From positions 53,804 to 117,803 of the forward strand of contig NZ_JAKILA010000013.1 of NCBI RefSeq assembly GCF_023283885.1: a DNA stretch of 64,000 nt. The letters are read 5' to 3'. This DNA is from Shewanella basaltis. GTDB lineage: Bacteria > Pseudomonadota > Gammaproteobacteria > Enterobacterales > Shewanellaceae. Each line of letters starts with the position of its first letter. Position 1 is the stretch's first letter. This document shows, in pieces, positions 58,477-64,000 of this stretch. Below the pieces are notes generated by a model that saw nothing but the letters and a program-made list of their open reading frames with translations, was not told where the DNA came from and did no database searches. The position numbers and the translations under genes were made by a program.

Positions 58477-58605
58477 GTGGCTAACGGTCAACGTAATAAC
58501 GGAAAATTTATATCGTCTTCAATTGGAATGTTTTTTGTTTTATTGGTGATAATGTTACTTGCTCAAGTGGCTTTACTCTTTTTAGACAATATGGTTCCAA
58601 AGTAA
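58477..58605 (+). CDS. Possible small membrane protein of 42 residues
   Basis: A GTG-initiated frame between serS and its convergent neighbour tusE. It has a short polar head (ANGQRNNGKFISSSIG), one hydrophobic segment (MFFVLLVIMLLAQVALLFL) and the tail DNMVPK. GAGG lies ten bases before the GTG, which is far. A strong terminator follows at once, which supports a real transcript end here. No family is recognised; conservation in related genomes would be the test. Confidence 0.45.
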   Translation: MANGQRNNGKFISSSIGMFFVLLVIMLLAQVALLFLDNMVPK

Positions 58606-58612
58606 TAACGAC

Positions 58613-58647
58613 AAAGCCCAGTTAAGAATACTTAACTGGGCTTTTTT
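58613..58647. terminator. Bidirectional terminator between the small ORF and tusE
   Basis: AAAGCCCAGTTAAG-AATA-CTTAACTGGGCTTTTTTATA, a perfect 14-bp stem with a T run on the plus strand and A run before it. Confidence 0.9.
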
Positions 58648-58662
58648 ATAAACTACTTTACG

Positions 58663-59001
58663 CTACAAACACTTAGCCGGTTTAGGTAGCCCAGCAATTT
58701 TGGTAGCTTGTTTGGCTGGCCCAACAGGAAATAGGGTGTATAAATACTTAGAGTTACCTTTATCAGGGCCTAAGCTTTGGCCAATTGCCTTTACCAACAC
58801 TCTTATTGCAGGACTGGTTTTGTATTCAAGATAAAAATTACGTACAAACCAAATGACTTCCCAGTGCTGCGCTGTCAGTTCAATGTTTTCCGTCGTGGCA
58901 ATGATTTGTGCCATCGACTCTTGCCAATCTGCGACATTTTTCAAATAACCTTGATGATCTGTTTCTATTTGCTGACCATTAAATTCAAATGAGTTTACCA
59001 A
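58663..59001 (-). CDS. tusE: TusE/DsrC family sulfur-relay protein
   Basis: A 112-residue protein that accepts sulfur from TusBCD and passes it to MnmA for 2-thiouridine in tRNA. It has the DsrC fold segments [15 protein letters not shown] and the C-terminal cysteine in KPAKCL, the sulfur-accepting site. It overlaps the tusB stop by 7 bases, so translation is coupled. Confidence 0.92.
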   Translation of the reverse strand: MVNSFEFNGQQIETDHQGYLKNVADWQESMAQIIATTENIELTAQHWEVIWFVRNFYLEYKTSPAIRVLVKAIGQSLGPDKGNSKYLYTLFPVGPAKQATKIAGLPKPAKCL

Positions 59002-59303
59002 GTGATCACCTTGTTATGTTTAAGCGATTGTTCAACAAAATTTGAATAATCAATAATATGAAATAATTGAGGTTGCATTTTAGCGGCAATATCATCAATG
59101 CGCTTCTGTAAGCCACGGGCTTGAATATCGTCTTGTAGCACCAATAAATTTACTGCAGCCAAACGTTGTTGCCACTGGGTTTGCAATAAGCAATTTACGG
59201 CATCGCCAGACAGTAAAATACTGTCATTGGGGTGAATGTACCGCAAGCAGGTGTTGAGCGCATTGTCGCAAAGCGTTGATGTTTGGATTTGATGTAAGAT
59301 CAA
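58995..59303 (-). CDS. tusB: Sulfur-relay protein TusB (DsrH family)
   Basis: A 102-residue DsrH-type subunit of the TusBCD complex. The family outline is visible ([42 protein letters not shown]). It overlaps tusC by four bases and tusE by seven bases. Confidence 0.88.
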   Translation of the reverse strand: MILHQIQTSTLCDNALNTCLRYIHPNDSILLSGDAVNCLLQTQWQQRLAAVNLLVLQDDIQARGLQKRIDDIAAKMQPQLFHIIDYSNFVEQSLKHNKVITW

Positions 59304-59656
59304 AATACGAGTACCTCATCAACGGTTTGTAATGTTTGGGTGATAAGGTCCGCTGTCACAACTTGTGCATCAATGCTTAATTCGCTCGCATTAATACCCA
59401 ATATGGCTAATGACTCAGCACACACTAATACCGTTTCAATGTCATATAATGGTAATGCCTTTAATGCAGACAAATAGTCTTTAGCACCGGCTTGCTCAGG
59501 TGTTTGGCCTGCAAGTAAATGCAATACGGCTTCATCAGTAAAAATAAGACTGACTTGTTGCTCAAAGCTTGCGCTAAGCATTGCCAAGTCTAGCCCTTCG
59601 CGGCCGCTAGTGTGACCAAAAGGGGCATGGCGAAATACAATTGCTAACGATTTCAT
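59300..59656 (-). CDS. tusC: Sulfur-relay protein TusC (DsrF family)
   Basis: A 118-residue DsrF-type subunit. It starts KSLAIVFRHAPFGHTSGREGLDLAML, split here as two known blocks (VFRHAPFGHTSGREGLDLAM), with a later VLVCAESLAILGI. In most relatives tusC follows tusD directly; here 184 non-coding bases separate them. Confidence 0.88.
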   Translation of the reverse strand: MKSLAIVFRHAPFGHTSGREGLDLAMLSASFEQQVSLIFTDEAVLHLLAGQTPEQAGAKDYLSALKALPLYDIETVLVCAESLAILGINASELSIDAQVVTADLITQTLQTVDEVLVF

Positions 59657-59840
59657 TCTATATACCGTTAATTAGTCGAGCCTGTTTATAGTGTAAGGGC
59701 ATTGTTTACTGCACAATGTTGGCCATGATGGTAAAGCAGAAATGGGTGTCTTTTAATTGACTGTCTTATGTGATTTATGCATTCGACACGACGAAAAAGG
59801 GCGAGCACGACGACATGCAACCCGCTAAGTTAACCCGCGC

Positions 59841-60230
59841 CTAAAAGCTGATTAACCGATCCGCTTTTTCAATTCCCACAACTAATTCACCTAAACCACC
59901 CATAGTAAAACACGCATCACTGTTCCAGTGTGATTTACCATTTTCATTTGCTTCTTGTTCAGACAGTACACCACGACGCAGAGCCGCCGATACGCAGTTG
60001 ATTAACGGCACTTGATACTGTTTTGCAAAGGCTTGCCACTTAGCATGCATGTTTATCTCGTCAGATGCCGGGCAGGTAAGGGCATTACTGTTGGTTACAC
60101 CATCTTGATAAAAAAACACATTAATAATGCTATGCCCATTAGCCAATACATTTTGGCAAAAAGACAATGCGCGAAAGCTTGCACTGGAGCCATAAACGCT
60201 GCCGTTTACTTGGATGATAAATTTACTCAT
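59841..60230 (-). CDS. tusD: Sulfur-relay protein TusD (DsrE family)
   Basis: A 129-residue DsrE-type subunit; the catalytic Cys is in PLINCVSAALRRGV and takes sulfur from TusA. It starts with MSKFIIQVNGSVYG, a typical opening. It ends 184 bases before tusC, an unusual gap. Confidence 0.9.
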   Translation of the reverse strand: MSKFIIQVNGSVYGSSASFRALSFCQNVLANGHSIINVFFYQDGVTNSNALTCPASDEINMHAKWQAFAKQYQVPLINCVSAALRRGVLSEQEANENGKSHWNSDACFTMGGLGELVVGIEKADRLISF

Positions 60231-60236
60231 GATAAT

Positions 60237-60266
60237 AAAAAATGGCCCTTAATTAGGGGCCATTTT
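60237..60266 (-). terminator. Intrinsic terminator of yccA
   Basis: AAAATGGCCCTTAATTAGGGGCCATTTT, an almost perfect stem 32 bases after the yccA stop on the minus strand, followed by T runs before tusD. Confidence 0.75.
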
Positions 60267-60297
60267 ATCTTAATTTGGAGGTGAACTCTATCGGCGA

Positions 60298-60957
60298 TTA
60301 ATCGTCGTTGCCCATACCCATCAAATGTAAAAGACTCATAAACAAGTTTAAGAAGTCTAAAAACAACGAAACCGTTGCACGGATGTAATTGGTTTCACCG
60401 CCATTCACGATACGGCTGGTGTCATATAAGATAAAACCAGTCATTAACAATGCAATACCGGCATTCATTGCCATAAACATAACTGAGCTTTGTACAAATA
60501 AGTTAATGACTAAGGCGCCAATCATCACTAGCATGCCCGCAAATAAGAACCCGCCCATAAATGAGAAGTCTTTTTTAGTGGTCAGTGCATAAGCTGACAA
60601 CGCCACAAAAATAACCGATGTTAAGCCAAGCGCTTGCATGATCAAACCAGGACCATTTGCCATGCCTGCGTAGTGGTTAAGAATGTAGCCCAGTGATGCG
60701 CCTTCCATACCGGTAAAAGCAAATACCCAAAAAATACCGGCAGCAGAATCAGCTTTTTTTAACGTGACAAACAGTAACACTAAACCACCTAATGACAGGC
60801 CTAGTGAGGTCCATCTACCGATTTCTAACAGCATGCTTAAGCCAGCGGTTAGCGCAGCAAAAGCAAGTGTCATAGACAGTAGCATATAAGTGTTTTTGAG
60901 CAGTTTATTGACTTCGGTAGTCGATAGACTTGGGGATAAAACTGATTGTTGACTCAT
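60298..60957 (-). CDS. yccA: YccA, Bax inhibitor-1 family membrane protein
   Basis: A 219-residue inner-membrane protein of the BI-1 family with seven hydrophobic segments. It shows LLSMTLAFAALTAGLSM, FTGMEGASLGYIL and the C-terminal LFLDFLNLFMSLLHLMG with the conserved Asp. In E. coli YccA modulates FtsH protease. It precedes the tus genes on the same strand, as in E. coli. The ribosome site GGAGACGATA is good. Confidence 0.93.
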   Translation of the reverse strand: MSQQSVLSPSLSTTEVNKLLKNTYMLLSMTLAFAALTAGLSMLLEIGRWTSLGLSLGGLVLLFVTLKKADSAAGIFWVFAFTGMEGASLGYILNHYAGMANGPGLIMQALGLTSVIFVALSAYALTTKKDFSFMGGFLFAGMLVMIGALVINLFVQSSVMFMAMNAGIALLMTGFILYDTSRIVNGGETNYIRATVSLFLDFLNLFMSLLHLMGMGNDD

Positions 60958-61141
60958 TATCGTCTCCTGAGATTAACTCAATGATTTGTTCAACGTGAAA
61001 ACGCACCGTTTTCACTCTGACACTCAATCCTTTTACATAGGTTAAGCAACGTACATTAAATTAAAATGAATTTGTTGTTCACGGTTGTTAGCTAACTTAC
61101 CATAATCTTAAGTTTAATATAACCTTAATCTGTTCAATGGG

Positions 61142-62044
61142 TTAACTTAACCATTCTTTTTTTAGTTTAGGTGTTTCACCTAAGTAATCGAGCACCCATT
61201 GCATTGCTGGAGTCATATTGGCACTGTTCCATGCAAGGCAACAAGCGGTATCTTGTTTTGGGGAGGCAATTTGTTTTTCAATTAACGCCCCAGCTTTAAT
61301 AAAAATATCAGCTAAATGGTAAGGCATGTAGCCAATGCCTAAGCCTTCACGAAAACAGTTTAAGGCGCGGATCCAGTCTGGTACCACAATGCGGCGTTGG
61401 TTGTTTAATAGCCAGTTTGGTCTGTGAGCGAGATTATGTGCGGTGTCTTGCAAGCAAATTGATGGATATTGTATTAACTCTTCATCCGTTAATGGGTGTT
61501 CAGCTTTCGCTAGAGGGTGATTCTTGCTCACCAAAAACGCCCATTGAATCATCCCCATATCGCGCGACTTAAACACCCCACCCACAGGGATGCTCGACGT
61601 TGCACCAATGGCGACATCGCTTTTACCGGTTGATAATGCTTCCCACACCCCGTTATACACTTCAAGGCGGATGATTAGCTCTATGTCCGTAAAGTGGCGA
61701 TAAAAATCGGCGATCAGTCCACTAATTTTGTCGGCTCGAACCATATTATCAATGGCAATAGACAAAGAAGGGCGCCAACCATTGGCTACTTTTTGGGTGT
61801 CACGTTTAATGTTGTTTAATTTAGTCATGATTTCGCGCGACTGAGCAACAAAATGCTCCCCCGCTGGTGTTAAGCTAACACTGCGATGATGGCGCACAAA
61901 TAATATCACCCCTAAATCATCTTCAATTTGCTTAATTGCATAACTTACCGCAGAGGGGACTTTATTTAATTTATTTGCAGCGGCGGTAAAACTGCCCACT
62001 CGGGCAACAATATCTATCATTTCGAATGCTTGTTCTGAAAGCAT
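61142..62044 (-). CDS. punR: PunR-like LysR-family regulator
   Basis: A 300-residue LysR-type regulator. The N-terminal helix-turn-helix is SFTAAANKLNKVPSAVSYA; the effector domain contains YNGVWEALSTGKSDVAIGA, SRDMGMIQWAF, RIVVPDW and a final TACCLAWNSANMTP-like block. It closely resembles E. coli PunR (YdhB), which activates the purine nucleoside permease gene punC. No permease gene is adjacent here. The ATG at 62044 is preceded by AAGGATAGCGAG and matches PunR; an ATG at 62092 would add 16 unlike residues. Confidence 0.82.
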   Translation of the reverse strand: MLSEQAFEMIDIVARVGSFTAAANKLNKVPSAVSYAIKQIEDDLGVILFVRHHRSVSLTPAGEHFVAQSREIMTKLNNIKRDTQKVANGWRPSLSIAIDNMVRADKISGLIADFYRHFTDIELIIRLEVYNGVWEALSTGKSDVAIGATSSIPVGGVFKSRDMGMIQWAFLVSKNHPLAKAEHPLTDEELIQYPSICLQDTAHNLAHRPNWLLNNQRRIVVPDWIRALNCFREGLGIGYMPYHLADIFIKAGALIEKQIASPKQDTACCLAWNSANMTPAMQWVLDYLGETPKLKKEWLS

Positions 62045-62324
62045 CTCGCTATCCTTTGCATTGGCAACGTTACTTGCAGTTAAGGTAAACATTAACCCTT
62101 ATCAAATCAAGTAAAGTCGCTGTTTTCAGCAGTTTATTCGCATGTTTTCGCCAACAAAAATGTTTGCATGTTGATTCAAACTCAGCGCGGAGTGTCGTGT
62201 ATTGAGATAGCGGTAAGCGGGATGACAATAGGGCTTGGCTTCTTTATTGAGACTGCGTGTAACTCGTAGGTGAAAACGGTTGGATGTTTTATCAGCAGTT
62301 GAGTGATTATTTTCAATTTTGCTC

Positions 62325-62353
62325 TTTACACAAAACGGTCATTATCATATTAT
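62325..62353 (+). promoter_or_regulatory. Promoter of the tRNA-Ser gene
   Basis: TTTACA (62325-62330), a 17-base spacer, and TATTAT (62348-62353), followed by a GC-rich CGCCCG discriminator. That is the pattern expected for a strong stable-RNA promoter under stringent control, ending about ten bases before the tRNA. Confidence 0.65.
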
Positions 62354-62363
62354 TCGCCCGCTC

Positions 62364-62453
62364 GGAGGGATGGCAGAGTGGTCGAATGCACCGGTCTTGA
62401 AAACCGGCAACGGTTTACCCCGTTCTAGGGTTCAAATCCCTATCCCTCCGCCA
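62364..62453 (+). tRNA. tRNA-Ser (anticodon UGA)
   Basis: A 90-base class II tRNA. The acceptor stem pairs GGAGGGA with TCCCTCC, the anticodon arm is CCGGTCTTGAAAACCGG with TGA in the loop, a long variable arm (AACGGTTTACCCCGTT) follows, then the T arm with GGTTCAAATCC and encoded CCA. It reads UCA codons. Its 3' end is a common integration site, and an integrase gene follows. Confidence 0.98.
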
Positions 62454-62464
62454 CATTCTAAAGT

Positions 62465-62495
62465 GAAAAAGCCATTGATAATCAATGGCTTTTTT
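62465..62495 (+). terminator. Terminator of the tRNA-Ser gene
   Basis: AAAAAGCCATTGAT-AATCAATGGCTTTTTT, a good stem with a T run, 12 bases after the CCA end. Confidence 0.88.
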
Positions 62496-62551
62496 GCTTT
62501 CTAGCATTTGAAAAATCATATTCTCAGACCCAAAACGGATGACTGAGACAT

Positions 62552-63952
62552 ATGTACCTATTTCGAGCCACAAATTGTACCTATTACACCCGCATGGTGT
62601 TGCCTGTTTATCTGCGTGATAAAGGCTTTTCTGCCGACATCAAAGTATCCCTGCTCACTAAACAGCGCTCAATCGCGATAGGCCGTAATCTTGTCGTTGC
62701 GGGTATCTTACGGCCATTAATCAGCAACTTAACACCACAATCACAGCCAGATGCGTTTAAAGCACAGGTGAATCAATTGATTAATGATGCCCGTGCAGGC
62801 TTTGTTGGGGAAACCGATACGCTTGATGATAACGCCAAGCCTGTGCGAGAAATCATTCAGTTTATTCCTACTCGGCCAACGCAATTAGCACATAATAGTG
62901 CGACATGTGACAATTATCCCTCACCAACAAACTTGGCATTCTCAAATAATTCGAGTAGTAAAAAGCAAACAAATTCAGTCGCTAACGTCACATTGTCGGA
63001 TGCACTAATCAAGTTTATAGCGTCTAAACAAAAGCAGTCTGTCTCAGTCTTAACGGTAAAGCAGCTAAATCAACGTATAGGCCACTTTATTGAAAGAACC
63101 CACCTAGATGATGTATTTGACATAACCAGCGCTGAGGCGATGGAATACAAGGATTGCTTGCTCGAAGAAGGGCGAAGCCATAAAAGTAATAAAGACTACT
63201 TAGCCGCGGTGTCGCAATTCTTCAAGTGGAGCAAACTGATGCGCTACACCAGCGCCAACCCGTTTGATGAAGTGAAGCTATCAAAGCCAAGTAACCAAGC
63301 TGGGCATGATTTAGCGCGTCAGCGCTGGCAACCAGAGCAACTAAAACACGTGCTGCAATCACAAGACTTTATTGATAAACACCCTGACTTTAAATGGATA
63401 ACACTATTGATGCTGTATCACGGTTTGCGACCTTCTGAAGCCTGTCAGCTACACAGCAATGATATAACCGTAATCGATGGTATCACCGTCATTCACGTGA
63501 CTAATGAGGGCATGAGCCAACAACTCAAGACAACTCAGTCAAAACGAACTGTTCCGCTACATCAAAAACTCATTGAGCTTGGTTTTATTGATTTCGTTCA
63601 AACCATTAATGACCGAACATCAAAAAACAGTCAATTAACAAGCAACCCGTTATTTCATTATCAACCAAGTAGTGATGGCGTTTGGTCACACAAGTTTTGC
63701 CGAGAGTTTGGCAAGTTACTCGACCAACTTCACTTTGTTGCAGGTAAACGACCTACAGCCTATTCATTCCGTCACACCTTTATTGATGAGCTTAAGCAAC
63801 TGCAAATAGAAGAATCGATGGTGGCACAGCTTGTTGGACACGTTTATCACAACATCACCTATGGACGATACGGCAAGCAATATGATGTGAAAACACTCAA
63901 ACCTGTGGTGGATAAAGTCAGTTACACATTGAATCTATTTCTACCAGTATAA
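62552..63952 (+). CDS. int: Tyrosine recombinase/integrase of a tRNA-Ser island
   Basis: A 466-residue site-specific recombinase. N-terminal part (1-150) includes a short start typical of DUF6538-type integrases; a core-binding SAM-like domain covers about 155-260. The catalytic domain follows with Arg in YHGLRPSEACQL, Lys in TTQSKRTVPLH, SFRHTF (Arg-His; the usual His three positions before Arg is Tyr), GHVYHNITYG and the nucleophile Tyr in YGRYGK. It lies 98 bases after the tRNA-Ser CCA, in the same direction, the usual layout of an integrated island or phage. The integrated DNA lies to the right, beyond the window. Confidence 0.92.
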   Translation: MYLFRATNCTYYTRMVLPVYLRDKGFSADIKVSLLTKQRSIAIGRNLVVAGILRPLISNLTPQSQPDAFKAQVNQLINDARAGFVGETDTLDDNAKPVREIIQFIPTRPTQLAHNSATCDNYPSPTNLAFSNNSSSKKQTNSVANVTLSDALIKFIASKQKQSVSVLTVKQLNQRIGHFIERTHLDDVFDITSAEAMEYKDCLLEEGRSHKSNKDYLAAVSQFFKWSKLMRYTSANPFDEVKLSKPSNQAGHDLARQRWQPEQLKHVLQSQDFIDKHPDFKWITLLMLYHGLRPSEACQLHSNDITVIDGITVIHVTNEGMSQQLKTTQSKRTVPLHQKLIELGFIDFVQTINDRTSKNSQLTSNPLFHYQPSSDGVWSHKFCREFGKLLDQLHFVAGKRPTAYSFRHTFIDELKQLQIEESMVAQLVGHVYHNITYGRYGKQYDVKTLKPVVDKVSYTLNLFLPV

Positions 63953-63965
63953 GAAGTGGGATTAT

Positions 63966-64000
63966 ATGAGAGGATTTTTGCTGAAAAGCTCAACCGTAGA
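63966..64000 (+). CDS. Possible start of a gene after the integrase, cut by the window end
   Basis: ATG with GTGGGATT upstream, 13 bases after the integrase stop, reading MRGFLLKSSTV without a stop to the edge. Eleven codons cannot prove a gene. No function can be assigned. Confidence 0.25.
   Translation, partial: MRGFLLKSSTV

Noticed and set aside
62454..62551. Second tRNA or attachment repeat between tRNA-Ser and the integrase
   Set aside because: Only the tRNA terminator is present; no second copy of the tRNA 3' end lies within the window.

Overview
The window looks like a chromosome segment of Shewanella or a very close marine gammaproteobacterium. The evidence is protein-level resemblance and gene order, not a database search. 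It shows uraA-(DUF2066)-hda-yfgD-bepA-perM, ptsH-ptsI-crr, yffB-dapE, lrp-ftsK-lolA-rarA-crcB-serS and yccA/tusDCBE, all blocks known from E. coli and Vibrionales/Alteromonadales. It also carries families typical of Shewanella (DUF2066, DUF2069, DUF2897, DUF3334, DUF808 and a Shewanella-type KdsB). The DNA is moderately AT-rich, and most genes have good ribosome sites and simple intrinsic terminators.

Layout. 0-10 kb: the start of prkA, then sodB, grxD, uraA, a DUF2066 protein, hda, an arsC/DUF2069 pair, bepA, a TusA-like protein, perM and DUF2897. 9.7-20 kb: kdsB, carbonic anhydrase, the yffB-dapE-M15 peptidase-hydrolase cluster, the PTS phosphorelay operon and a chemoreceptor. 19.7-23.5 kb: DUF3334, a LacI-family regulator, DUF808 and DUF805. 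23.6-46.1 kb: a large starch/maltodextrin locus. 46.2-51.8 kb: an RNA m5C methyltransferase, a GGDEF/EAL protein, ald and lrp. 52-62 kb: housekeeping genes from ftsK to a PunR-like regulator. 62.3-64 kb: tRNA-Ser(UGA) followed by a tyrosine integrase, the likely left edge of an integrated island that runs out of the window.

The maltodextrin locus reads as one pathway. A lipoprotein alpha-amylase trims polymer outside or at the outer membrane. A TonB-dependent receptor brings oligosaccharides into the periplasm. Neopullulanase-like GH13, GH97 and GH15 enzymes cut them there. A MalT-type (SLC45-like) permease carries maltose and small dextrins inward, and a FucP-type permease can take released glucose. 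A cytoplasmic GH13 alpha-glucosidase finishes the job. Four copies of one 14-bp palindrome (TGCATACGTATGCA and near variants) lie before the TonB receptor operon, the divergent alpha-glucosidase, GH97 and the permease/glucoamylase pair. They look like operators of a LacI-family repressor; the only LacI gene here (20524-21561) is the obvious candidate. The operon also holds a tryptophan-halogenase-like flavoprotein and ends near a large lipoprotein of unknown role that could be a glycan-binding surface protein.

The intergenic spaces carry non-coding mobile repeats. One family is a 198-bp MITE-like element with TAACCTGAGCTCGGGATAA ends: two almost identical copies in opposite orientation (5422-5619 and 22808-23005) and one decayed relative (10642-10813). 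The other is a palindromic element of about 175 bp with TTGTTGGCCA arms, in four copies (about 2912-3175, 21582-21755, 31331-31455, 44500-44675). There is also one separate long imperfect inverted repeat at 17742-17888. No CRISPR array, rRNA, complete insertion sequence or transposase gene was seen.
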